From CAMTWJ01 sp964643605 (GTDB lineage Bacteria; Patescibacteriota; Saccharimonadia; Saccharimonadales; 2-12-FULL-41-12): a DNA stretch of 28,026 nucleotides. The translations under genes and the position numbers were made by a program. This document shows positions 1-6,356 of the stretch, one piece after another. The notes under the pieces were generated by a model. That model saw only the letters and a list, made by a program, of their open reading frames with translations, was not told where the DNA came from and searched no databases. Within the stretch, counting starts at the first letter, position 1; every line of letters begins with the position of its first letter. The stretch is taken from NCBI GenBank assembly GCA_964643605.1, contig CAZXTF010000007.1:1-28026 (forward strand), written 5' to 3'.

Positions 1-1
1 G

Positions 2-1777
2 TTGAGCCTAAACGATGTGTTCAGTGAGGAAGAGGTCGAAGCCTGGATTAAGCGAATGGAAAAGCTCCTGCCGGGTAAACACGAGTATTTTGCCGATTTA
101 AAAATGGATGGATTAGCATGTGCGCTGGTATATCAAGATGGAATTTTTACCCAAGCAATTACTCGAGGAGATAGCTTTGTTGGTGAGGATGTAACAGTAA
201 ATGTTCGGACAATTAAGGCTGTTCCCTTGCGCCTGCATAGCCAAAAGGGATACAAAGATTTTTTGAGGGGACGTACCGAAATTAGGGGCGAGATTATTAT
301 GCTCAAAAAAGATTTTTTGGCGCTTAATAAAAAACGAGCCGCAGCAGGAGAGCCAGAGTTCGCCAACCCTCGCAACTTAGCTGCTGGGACAATTCGTCAG
401 CTCGATCCGCAACTGGTAGCTGCTCGACCCTTGTCGTTTCGAGCATATGATATTTTGCGAGATAATCCAGATGAAATCCCTACAAATTTGTTTGCTTACG
501 AAACTTTACGAGCACTAGGATTGCCGTCCAACAAAGAGGCGGCAGCGTTTTCAGACATCCAGGATGTAATGAAATTTGTATCAAATTGGGACAAAAAACG
601 AGATAACCTACCATTTATAACAGATGGGGTTGTTATAAAGATCAACAATCGTGCGCAGTATCGTGAGCTGGGCATTGTTGGTAAGCAACCTCGTGGGGCA
701 GTTGCGTATAAGTATGAGGCCGAAAAAGCGACAACCATTGTACAAGATATCGTAATTAGTGTTGGTCGAACGGGCGCTGCTACTCCGGTGGCTGTGTTTA
801 GTCCTACACAGATTGCTGGTACGACGGTGCAGCATGCAAGCCTGCACAATGCTGATGAGATTGCTCGAAAAGATGTGCGAATAGGTGACACGGTCGTAAT
901 CTTTAAGGCAGGTGATATCATCCCGCAAGTTGAAAGTGTTATAGAGACGCTTCGCCCGAAACACGCAAAACCATTTAACTTCGAAGCAGAACTAGAGCGT
1001 CAATATCCAGAACTTGAATTTACTCGTCCTGAAGGCGAAGCAGTGTATCGAGTAAAAGGAGCTACGGGGCCGCTACTGCTCAAACGAGCTTTGCAGCATT
1101 TTGCTAGCCGAGGGGCGCTTGATATCGACACACTGGGCGAGAAGAATGTTGTAGCGTTAGTAGATGCTGACTTAGTTAAAGACTTGGCTGATATTTATAC
1201 CTTGCGCAAGGATGATCTTCTAAAGCTAGATAGATTTGCAGATATTTCTGCTACAAAACTTGTCGAGGCTATTGCTGAAAAAAAGCAGCCAGAACTTACA
1301 AGATTTTTGTATGGACTTGGGATTCGCCATGTAGGCACCCAAACAGCTATAGATTTGGTTTCTCATTTTGGTTCCCTTGATGCTCTTAGCGAAGCTACAA
1401 TTGACGAGCTGAGAAGCGTTGAAGGCGTGGGAGAGATTGTGGCAGAAAGCATTTTGGCATGGTTTGCTGATCCAGACAATATTGCTCTACTCGAAAAATT
1501 TGATCAACTTGGAGTTAAGCCAAAGCATGACAAAGCAAAAGAAGGGGGTCCACTTGCAGGACAGAGCTTTGTAATTACTGGCAGCTTGTCTGGTATGAGT
1601 CGAGATGAGGCCGCAGATAAAATTCGAGCACTTGGTGGGACGTTCCAATCGTCGGTAGGCAAAGGCACGGAGTATCTTGTTATTGGTGAGAACGTAGGGG
1701 CTAGTAAAATCGAAAAAGCCGAAAACCTTGGAACTAAAGTTATAAAAGAGCCAGAGTTTCTAAAACTTGTCTCTTGA
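2..1777 (+). CDS. ligA: NAD-dependent DNA ligase LigA, 5'-truncated by window edge
   Basis: LigA seals nicks in DNA using NAD+ during replication and repair. The first visible codon is an internal Leu of the conserved segment before the active site; comparing the adenylation motif KMDG (visible residue 34) with E. coli Lys115 suggests about 80 N-terminal residues lie outside the window. Adenylation motifs (TRGD, GEDVT, NPRN, DGVVIK), the OB fold (VGRTG, PVAVF), the SR-A-DI segment before the helix-hairpin-helix region (DIDTLGEKNV, GIRHVG, VEGVG) and a C-terminal BRCT domain (about residues 513-591) are all readable. Odd point: the four-cysteine zinc finger expected between GDIIPQV and LQHFASRGALDI has no cysteine at all; the only Cys in the visible protein is residue 40. 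It ends in TGA. The downstream small-RNA promoter lies in its last codons. Identity is secure. Confidence 0.97.
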   Translation: MSLNDVFSEEEVEAWIKRMEKLLPGKHEYFADLKMDGLACALVYQDGIFTQAITRGDSFVGEDVTVNVRTIKAVPLRLHSQKGYKDFLRGRTEIRGEIIMLKKDFLALNKKRAAAGEPEFANPRNLAAGTIRQLDPQLVAARPLSFRAYDILRDNPDEIPTNLFAYETLRALGLPSNKEAAAFSDIQDVMKFVSNWDKKRDNLPFITDGVVIKINNRAQYRELGIVGKQPRGAVAYKYEAEKATTIVQDIVISVGRTGAATPVAVFSPTQIAGTTVQHASLHNADEIARKDVRIGDTVVIFKAGDIIPQVESVIETLRPKHAKPFNFEAELERQYPELEFTRPEGEAVYRVKGATGPLLLKRALQHFASRGALDIDTLGEKNVVALVDADLVKDLADIYTLRKDDLLKLDRFADISATKLVEAIAEKKQPELTRFLYGLGIRHVGTQTAIDLVSHFGSLDALSEATIDELRSVEGVGEIVAESILAWFADPDNIALLEKFDQLGVKPKHDKAKEGGPLAGQSFVITGSLSGMSRDEAADKIRALGGTFQSSVGKGTEYLVIGENVGASKIEKAENLGTKVIKEPEFLKLVS

Positions 1778-1795
1778 GGGAAATTTCGTTACAAT
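1767..1795 (+). promoter_or_regulatory. Promoter for the small RNA downstream of ligA
   Basis: A -35-like TTGTCT (1767-1772) and a -10 TACAAT (1790-1795) are separated by 17 bases. The predicted start at about 1802 falls exactly where a long stem begins. The promoter overlaps the 3' end of ligA. Inferred from sigma-70-type spacing. Confidence 0.6.
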
Positions 1796-1801
1796 GCTTA
1801 T

Positions 1802-1914
1802 GTTTCGTGCGTCGGCTCTTTATTTGAAGTGGGAACGCACATGCAAAAACAAAAACAAAAGAGCCCCGGTGGGCACGCACGAAAATCACCCCTTCGACAG
1901 GGGTGATTTTATTG
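1802..1914 (+). ncRNA. Candidate structured small RNA, unknown family
   Basis: This roughly 113-nt unit has its own promoter and ends in a strong intrinsic terminator. It contains no convincing ORF. An outer helix pairs TTTCGTGCGT (1803-1812) with ACGCACGAAA (1875-1884), and an inner helix pairs GGCTCTTT (1814-1821) with AAAGAGCC (1858-1865), with a 9-nt bulge (1866-1874) on the 3' side and an A-rich loop. The 12-mer GTGGGAACGCAC at 1829-1840 recurs with one change (GTGGGCACGCAC) at 1869-1880, so the 5' strand GTGCGT (1807-1812) can pair with either copy. The outer helix also uses the terminator's A-tract, so the two structures compete. I do not recognise it as SRP, 6S, tmRNA, RNase P or a known riboswitch. 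Confidence 0.6.
1882..1914 (+). terminator. Intrinsic terminator of the small RNA
   Basis: A perfect 11-bp stem (AAAATCACCCC at 1882-1892, GGGGTGATTTT at 1900-1910) closes a 7-nt loop and runs into a T-rich tract. Its A-tract/T-tract symmetry could also work on the other strand, but no minus-strand gene converges here. Confidence 0.9.
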
Positions 1915-1922
1915 TTTGAATC

Positions 1923-1931
1923 TGGTATCAT
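1923..1931 (+). promoter_or_regulatory. Extended -10 promoter of tRNA-Ala
   Basis: TGGTATCAT is an extended -10 (TGn plus TATCAT) located just after the small-RNA terminator; the predicted start is about 10 nt before the tRNA. No good -35 is visible. Confidence 0.5.
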
Positions 1932-1947
1932 AACTGAGTCTTAATAA

Positions 1948-2024
1948 GGGGATATAGCTCAGTTGATTAGAGCGCTACGCTGGCAGCGTAGAGGTCGAGG
2001 GTTTGAGTCCCTCTATCTCCACCA
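1948..2024 (+). tRNA. tRNA-Ala (anticodon GGC), CCA encoded
   Basis: A 77-nt cloverleaf: acceptor GGGGATA/TATCTCC, D stem GCTC/GAGC, anticodon stem CTACG/CGTAG with loop CTGGCAG (anticodon GGC), T stem GAGGG/CCCTC and genomically encoded CCA. The acceptor carries G3-U70, the identity element of tRNA-Ala. Odd point: the D loop reads G18-A19 instead of G18-G19, and the T loop reads TTTGAGT, with T at position 56 instead of the nearly invariant C. The two changes compensate, giving an A19-U56 tertiary pair instead of G19-C56. Confidence 0.97.
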
Positions 2025-2084
2025 AAAGTGATACACTTATACGAGTAGATATTTCAGTAAGGTAATAGATAAGGTGCGACTCAG

Positions 2085-3005
2085 ATGGCAAAAAAGTCTT
2101 CAAAAAAATCACTAAAAATCCGAAAGCCTAATATTTCTTTCAGACAATGGATGGGTGCAGCAGTATTCGTAGCAGTTATTTTATTGGCAGTAGGAATCTC
2201 GCTCTGGTGGAAGTATATTTTTGTTAACCCCGACCGCTTAATGAGCGATATGCTAAATCGCAGCCTCTCGACGGCCAGTGTAAGTAAGCAAACTGCACAA
2301 TTAAGTCCGCAGAGTAGTGCCAAGCAAGCTATTCGCCTTAACTATGTACCGCAGCCATTCTCGCATTCAGTAACCGAAATTATCCAAGCAAATCAGCAGT
2401 CTCAAACACTAGTAACTACTGAGACGATTGGCACGCAGTCGGCAGACTTTGTTCGCTATAAGGACATTCAGATTGGCGGTGAGACTAAAGATACCAAGGA
2501 TCTTATAGATGTGTGGGCTTCTCAGACTGCAAATGCCGAGGTTGGTGAGCGACCATCGTTCTTGGACCAGGCAGGGCTTACACTGGTACCGTTTGGGAAC
2601 CTAAACAATGCTGATAGACAAAAGATTGTGGGTGAACTCGAGGAGAAACAGGTCTATTCATTTAGCAATAGTGCGATAACGTGGAAGGGTCTTCGTCCGC
2701 AGATGACTTATAGCGTAAACATTGCACCAGGTAGCTTGATAAGCGTTCTAAGAACATATGCAGAGATTACCGGTATTGGTGATAAAAGTCAGCTAAATGC
2801 TGCCGACTATGAAAGCACTCAGAAATTAAGTGTCCAGTTTACGATAGACGTTATTAGTAGACAGCTAGTTGGTATTAGCTATCCAGATTCTGGACGTAAT
2901 GAACTATATGGCGGATATGGTGTGCGAGATCAGATTGAGATACCAAAGGATACAATTAGCATCGGCGAACTTCAGATGCGTACACGAGTGCTGACAGGCG
3001 AATAG
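2085..3005 (+). CDS. Hypothetical single-pass membrane protein with extracytoplasmic domain
   Basis: Family not recognised. The 306-residue product has a strongly basic N-terminus (residues 1-20, rich in Lys/Ser), one hydrophobic segment at about 23-46, and a soluble region of about 255 residues expected outside the membrane by the positive-inside rule. The soluble part is polar and contains no cysteine. The start ATG follows an AAGGTG Shine-Dalgarno-like site about 9 nt upstream. It lies 60 bases after tRNA-Ala and may be partly co-transcribed with it, since no terminator separates them. The neighbouring gene has a similar architecture (basic or Pro-rich N-terminus, one helix, external domain), so the two may act together at the cell surface; that is inference. 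Confidence 0.8.
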   Translation: MAKKSSKKSLKIRKPNISFRQWMGAAVFVAVILLAVGISLWWKYIFVNPDRLMSDMLNRSLSTASVSKQTAQLSPQSSAKQAIRLNYVPQPFSHSVTEIIQANQQSQTLVTTETIGTQSADFVRYKDIQIGGETKDTKDLIDVWASQTANAEVGERPSFLDQAGLTLVPFGNLNNADRQKIVGELEEKQVYSFSNSAITWKGLRPQMTYSVNIAPGSLISVLRTYAEITGIGDKSQLNAADYESTQKLSVQFTIDVISRQLVGISYPDSGRNELYGGYGVRDQIEIPKDTISIGELQMRTRVLTGE

Positions 3006-3019
3006 TCCTTTTGTGAGTT

Positions 3020-3048
3020 TTGCCAAATAACCGTAAGCAATCTATACT
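3020..3048 (+). promoter_or_regulatory. Promoter of the Pro-rich membrane protein gene
   Basis: -35 TTGCCA (3020-3025), 17-bp spacer and -10 TATACT (3043-3048). The predicted start near 3055 gives a leader of about 35 nt that contains a Shine-Dalgarno site. Confidence 0.6.
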
Positions 3049-3077
3049 TTTACCTACAGAGTGCTAATTTACTAAAA

Positions 3078-3084
3078 GAAGGGG
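3078..3084 (+). promoter_or_regulatory. Shine-Dalgarno site that decides the start at 3091
   Basis: GAAGGGG with a 6-nt spacer to ATG 3091; the alternative ATG at 3085 would have zero spacing. Confidence 0.75.
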
Positions 3085-3090
3085 ATGCAC

Positions 3091-4185
3091 ATGCAGCCAG
3101 ATACTCCCAATTTGACACCAACACCGTCGCCAGCGCCGACACAGCCGAGTGGAATACCACCAGCACCAGTCACGCAGCAGCCCACTCCTTCTTTGCAACC
3201 ACCAAAAAGATTTGGTGGCAAGAAGGCTAAATTGGCGGGAATTATCATCGCAGGAGTAATTTTGCTTAGTGCTGTTGGCGCTGGAGCATACTATGGAATT
3301 TACCTACCAAATACTCCTCAAAACGTACTTAAGAAATCTGTTGCAAACACCTTGAAACAGGAGAAAATATCTGGTAAGGGAAGCGCAAGCTTTACGGGTA
3401 AAGACTCTGCTGCCGTTACCGCTAACTACACTTTGCAAACTGACTCAACCAAAAATGCCATCGCAGCTACCGTTGACCTAGCAATAAGTGGCATTAAGCT
3501 TCCACTCGAAGTTCGATCGGTGGACAAAGCATTTTATCTAAAGGTTGGTGATTTATCTACGGTTCAAGCCCTAGCTGCTACCGCATTGGGCCCTGAGGTT
3601 GCAGGTTACGTAGATGAAGTAAGCAAACAAATTTCAAACAAATGGATAGAGTTTGACGAAAGCTTAGTCAAGACAGTTGGTGGCGATAAGTGTTCTGTAT
3701 TGACCGAAAATAGTAAATTAAGCGATGAAGACATAGACAAACTAGTAAGTATTTACGATAAAAATGAGTTTGTAGAGATCAAAAAAGCATCTGGTGATAC
3801 GGTTGATGGCCGAAAGGTCACAAAGGCAGAGCTTGCAATTAATAAAGACAAAACCAAGACATTTGCTCAAGATGTCCAACAACTTGATATGTTCAAAAAG
3901 CTTAAGGAATGTTCGGGTGATGCAGAAAGTGCTGTAGATACAAAGCAAGCAGAAGAGTTTAAAGGAAATTACGAACTCACTGCTTGGATGGACAAAAGCA
4001 AGAAAGAGCTTGTGAAGGTATCTCTAAAAATAACCGAAGATGGAAACTCAGTCAGTGCAGACTTTACCTTTAATAACGACGAGGTAAACATTACAAAGCC
4101 TGACGATGCTGTTCCTGCAATGCAATTTTTGAGTCAATTTGCCCCACTTCTTGGTGCTGGCGGACTACTACCAACTGATCAATAA
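3091..4185 (+). CDS. Hypothetical surface protein, Pro-rich N-terminus, one TM helix
   Basis: Function not recognised. With the start used here the product has 364 residues: a Pro/Thr/Gln-rich N-terminus (1-38), a short basic patch (RFGGKK), one transmembrane helix at about 48-70, and a soluble domain of about 290 residues, presumably external. The pattern of alternating short strands resembles the LolA/LppX-type fold of lipid-carrying or surface lipoproteins, but there is no lipobox and this is only a resemblance. Two cysteines (in DKCSV and KECSG) could form a disulfide. Start choice: GAAGGGG (3078-3084) lies 6 nt before ATG 3091; the in-frame ATG at 3085 directly abuts that site and is less likely. 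murF begins 5 nt downstream. Confidence 0.8.
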   Translation: MQPDTPNLTPTPSPAPTQPSGIPPAPVTQQPTPSLQPPKRFGGKKAKLAGIIIAGVILLSAVGAGAYYGIYLPNTPQNVLKKSVANTLKQEKISGKGSASFTGKDSAAVTANYTLQTDSTKNAIAATVDLAISGIKLPLEVRSVDKAFYLKVGDLSTVQALAATALGPEVAGYVDEVSKQISNKWIEFDESLVKTVGGDKCSVLTENSKLSDEDIDKLVSIYDKNEFVEIKKASGDTVDGRKVTKAELAINKDKTKTFAQDVQQLDMFKKLKECSGDAESAVDTKQAEEFKGNYELTAWMDKSKKELVKVSLKITEDGNSVSADFTFNNDEVNITKPDDAVPAMQFLSQFAPLLGAGGLLPTDQ

Positions 4186-4190
4186 AGTCT

Positions 4191-5435
4191 ATGAAGCATA
4201 TAGCAAGATGGATAGTCATACGCATCTCCTGGTGGTTGGTTAAACGACTCCAGTCCCAACACGATATTACGATTATTGCGGTGGCAGGAAGTGTTGGTAA
4301 AACCAGTACAAAGCGTGCCATTGCTCAAGTTCTAAGTCAAAAATACAGTGTTGCTTGGCAAGATGGAAACTATAACGACATTGTTAGTGTGCCGCTTGTG
4401 TTCTTTGGTTTGCCAATGCCAGCACTCATGAATCCACTTGCCTGGCTCAAAACATTTAGAACGATGCATAAAATAACTGCCAACTATCCTTATGAAATCG
4501 CTGTCTTAGAACTTGGCACAGACGCTCCAGGGCAGATCCTAGAATTTTCTAAATATCTGGCGGTAGATATAGGTGTTGTTACGCCAATCGCACCAGAACA
4601 CATGGAGTTTTTTGGCTCCATAGAGAATGTAGCAAAAGAAGAATTGTCACTACAGAATCTTAGCAATGAAGTAATTCTCCATGATAGTATCCCCGAACGT
4701 TTTCCTGACTTGGTTGAGACAGGTGCCAAGACGTATGGGCTTAAAAATGCTAGCGATTCATCACTTGGTGACGATGCTTCCAAAATAGTTATAAAAACAG
4801 AGCAGAAATCGTACAAATTCTCATCTAACCTACTGGGCGTACATCAATTAGAGAATTTAGCTGCAGCATGTTTGGTTGCTGAAGAATTAAGTATTAACCA
4901 CGTCAAAATTCAGAAAGGACTTGCTGTCATACAGCCAGCCCCAGGACGCATGCAAAAATTAAAAGGAATATATGGCTCGACAATTATTGACGATACGTAT
5001 AACTCTAGTCCAGAGGCAGTTCAAGCAGCGCTCAAGACGCTTGCAACTTTGGGCGGTAGCAAAAAGATTGCTGCACTAGGTAATATGAATGAACTTGGTG
5101 AAACAGCAGCGAGACTACACGAAGAAATAGGCGAGCTTTGTAGTCCAAAACAGTTAGACCTGGTTATAACTATTGGTCCAGATGCTAATGAATATCTAGC
5201 AAAACGAGCTGAGGCAAATGGCTGTAATGTGATCCGCTCTGATTCTCCGTATGATGTTGGTGAGATACTTAAGAAAGAAGTTACAGCGGGCACCACCGTC
5301 CTTTTAAAAGGTTCCCAAAACAGTGTATTTTTAGAAGAAGCAATCAAGCCAATCCTTGCCGATAAAAAAGACCAGGAAAAATTGGTCAGGCAAACAAAAA
5401 GCTGGCTTGCCAAAAAGCAAAAGATGTTCGCATGA
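4191..5435 (+). CDS. murF: MurF-type Mur ligase (D-Ala-D-Ala adding), short CPR form
   Basis: MurF uses ATP to join D-Ala-D-Ala to UDP-MurNAc-tripeptide in the cytoplasm, the last soluble step of the peptidoglycan precursor. The P-loop GSVGKTSTK (residues 33-41), the GNYN segment, the GTDAPGQ segment and the C-terminal-domain motif DTYNSSPEA (about 268-276) are visible, followed by LGNMNELG and LKGSQNS. Length is 414 residues. Odd point: the P-loop lies near residue 35 rather than about 107 as in E. coli, so the N-terminal UDP-MurNAc-binding domain is absent and a hydrophobic/basic stretch of about 20 residues (ARWIVIRISWWLVKRL) takes its place, perhaps a membrane contact. The ATGA overlap with ddl and their shared product support the MurF role over another Mur ligase. 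Confidence 0.88.
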   Translation: MKHIARWIVIRISWWLVKRLQSQHDITIIAVAGSVGKTSTKRAIAQVLSQKYSVAWQDGNYNDIVSVPLVFFGLPMPALMNPLAWLKTFRTMHKITANYPYEIAVLELGTDAPGQILEFSKYLAVDIGVVTPIAPEHMEFFGSIENVAKEELSLQNLSNEVILHDSIPERFPDLVETGAKTYGLKNASDSSLGDDASKIVIKTEQKSYKFSSNLLGVHQLENLAAACLVAEELSINHVKIQKGLAVIQPAPGRMQKLKGIYGSTIIDDTYNSSPEAVQAALKTLATLGGSKKIAALGNMNELGETAARLHEEIGELCSPKQLDLVITIGPDANEYLAKRAEANGCNVIRSDSPYDVGEILKKEVTAGTTVLLKGSQNSVFLEEAIKPILADKKDQEKLVRQTKSWLAKKQKMFA

Positions 5436-6331
5436 AAGTTTTAGTTATTGCCGGTGGCATTTCTGGCGAGCGAGATGTATCGCTCCGCTCCGCTCGTAGC
5501 GTATTTGATGCTATCGACGCTAGCCATAAAAAAGAGTTCTATGACTGGGACGGATCCACAGACTGGCTTGCAGATAATCTAAAAGGCTTTGATGTGGTAT
5601 TGCCGATATTGCACGGTGAAGGCGGGGAAGATGGGCAGATCCAGACAATCTTAGAACAACAAGATGCAAAATATTTAGGCACCGATGCCCATGCTAGCAA
5701 AGTTTGCATTGATAAAGACAAAACTCAAGAAGTATTAACTGCAAATAAAATTCTTGCTCCAAAATATGAAGTTCTTTCGTATCAACAATATATTGAAAGC
5801 CCTCTTACTCTCAGTAGGCATGTAGTAAAACCGGTCAATGGAGGCTCAAGCCTGCATACGTTTATAGATGTACGACCACATGATCCACGACATGCCCAGT
5901 TGCGAACTTCGTTTGATAAACATCAAGTGATGATGGTCGAAGAGTTTATAGATGGAACTGAAGTAACCGTGCCAATCCTAGACGGCAAGGAGCTCCCCTT
6001 GATAGAAATAATCCCTCCAGAAGGTGGATTTTTCGATTACAACAACAAGTATAATGGTCTGACCCAAGAACTCTGTCCAAGCGCAAATATATCGCAAGAA
6101 TTGCAGGCAAAAGCTCAAGAGATTGCAGCTTCAGTACATAAGACTCTCGGTTGTCGGCATTTATCTCGGGTAGATATCATAATAGACTCTCGTGGACAAA
6201 TTTATACCCTCGAAATCAACACTATGCCAGGCCTGACAGACCAAAGCCTTTTCCCTAAAGCTGCCAGCCGGGTTGGCATGGATATATCCATGCTTGTAGA
6301 GTACTTTATCCAGCTTGCAGCTGAGCAGTAG
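5432..6331 (+). CDS. ddl: D-alanine--D-alanine ligase
   Basis: This ATP-grasp enzyme joins two D-Ala for peptidoglycan. Its product is the substrate of the MurF encoded just upstream, whose stop it overlaps (ATGA), so translation is probably coupled. Over 299 residues the Ddl landmarks are readable: HGEGGEDGQ (61-69), the KPVNGGSS segment (133-140), FFDYNNKY (200-207), which is the Tyr-containing omega-loop typical of D-Ala-D-Ala rather than D-Ala-D-Lac ligases, SRVDIII (245-251) and the metal-binding EINTMPGLT (261-269). Length is normal for the family. One small difference is that the Gly-rich loop reads GGSSLHT rather than the usual GSSxGV. Confidence 0.95.
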   Translation: MKVLVIAGGISGERDVSLRSARSVFDAIDASHKKEFYDWDGSTDWLADNLKGFDVVLPILHGEGGEDGQIQTILEQQDAKYLGTDAHASKVCIDKDKTQEVLTANKILAPKYEVLSYQQYIESPLTLSRHVVKPVNGGSSLHTFIDVRPHDPRHAQLRTSFDKHQVMMVEEFIDGTEVTVPILDGKELPLIEIIPPEGGFFDYNNKYNGLTQELCPSANISQELQAKAQEIAASVHKTLGCRHLSRVDIIIDSRGQIYTLEINTMPGLTDQSLFPKAASRVGMDISMLVEYFIQLAAEQ

Positions 6332-6340
6332 TTTCTCCTC

Positions 6341-6349
6341 TGTTATAAT
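6341..6349 (+). promoter_or_regulatory. Extended -10 promoter of leuS, leaderless start
   Basis: TGTTATAAT is a perfect extended -10 element. Seven bases separate it from the leuS ATG, so the predicted transcription start coincides with the A of the start codon. No Shine-Dalgarno sequence is present. Confidence 0.75.
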
Positions 6350-6356
6350 GTAAACA

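Noticed and set aside
1802..1914. SRP RNA, 6S RNA, tmRNA or known riboswitch
   Set aside because: The conserved SRP GGAAG/AGCAG loop, the long 6S bubble and the tmRNA tRNA-like ends are not present, and no riboswitch core was recognised.
3085..3090. Start at ATG 3085
   Set aside because: It directly abuts the Shine-Dalgarno GAAGGGG; ATG 3091 has 6-nt spacing.
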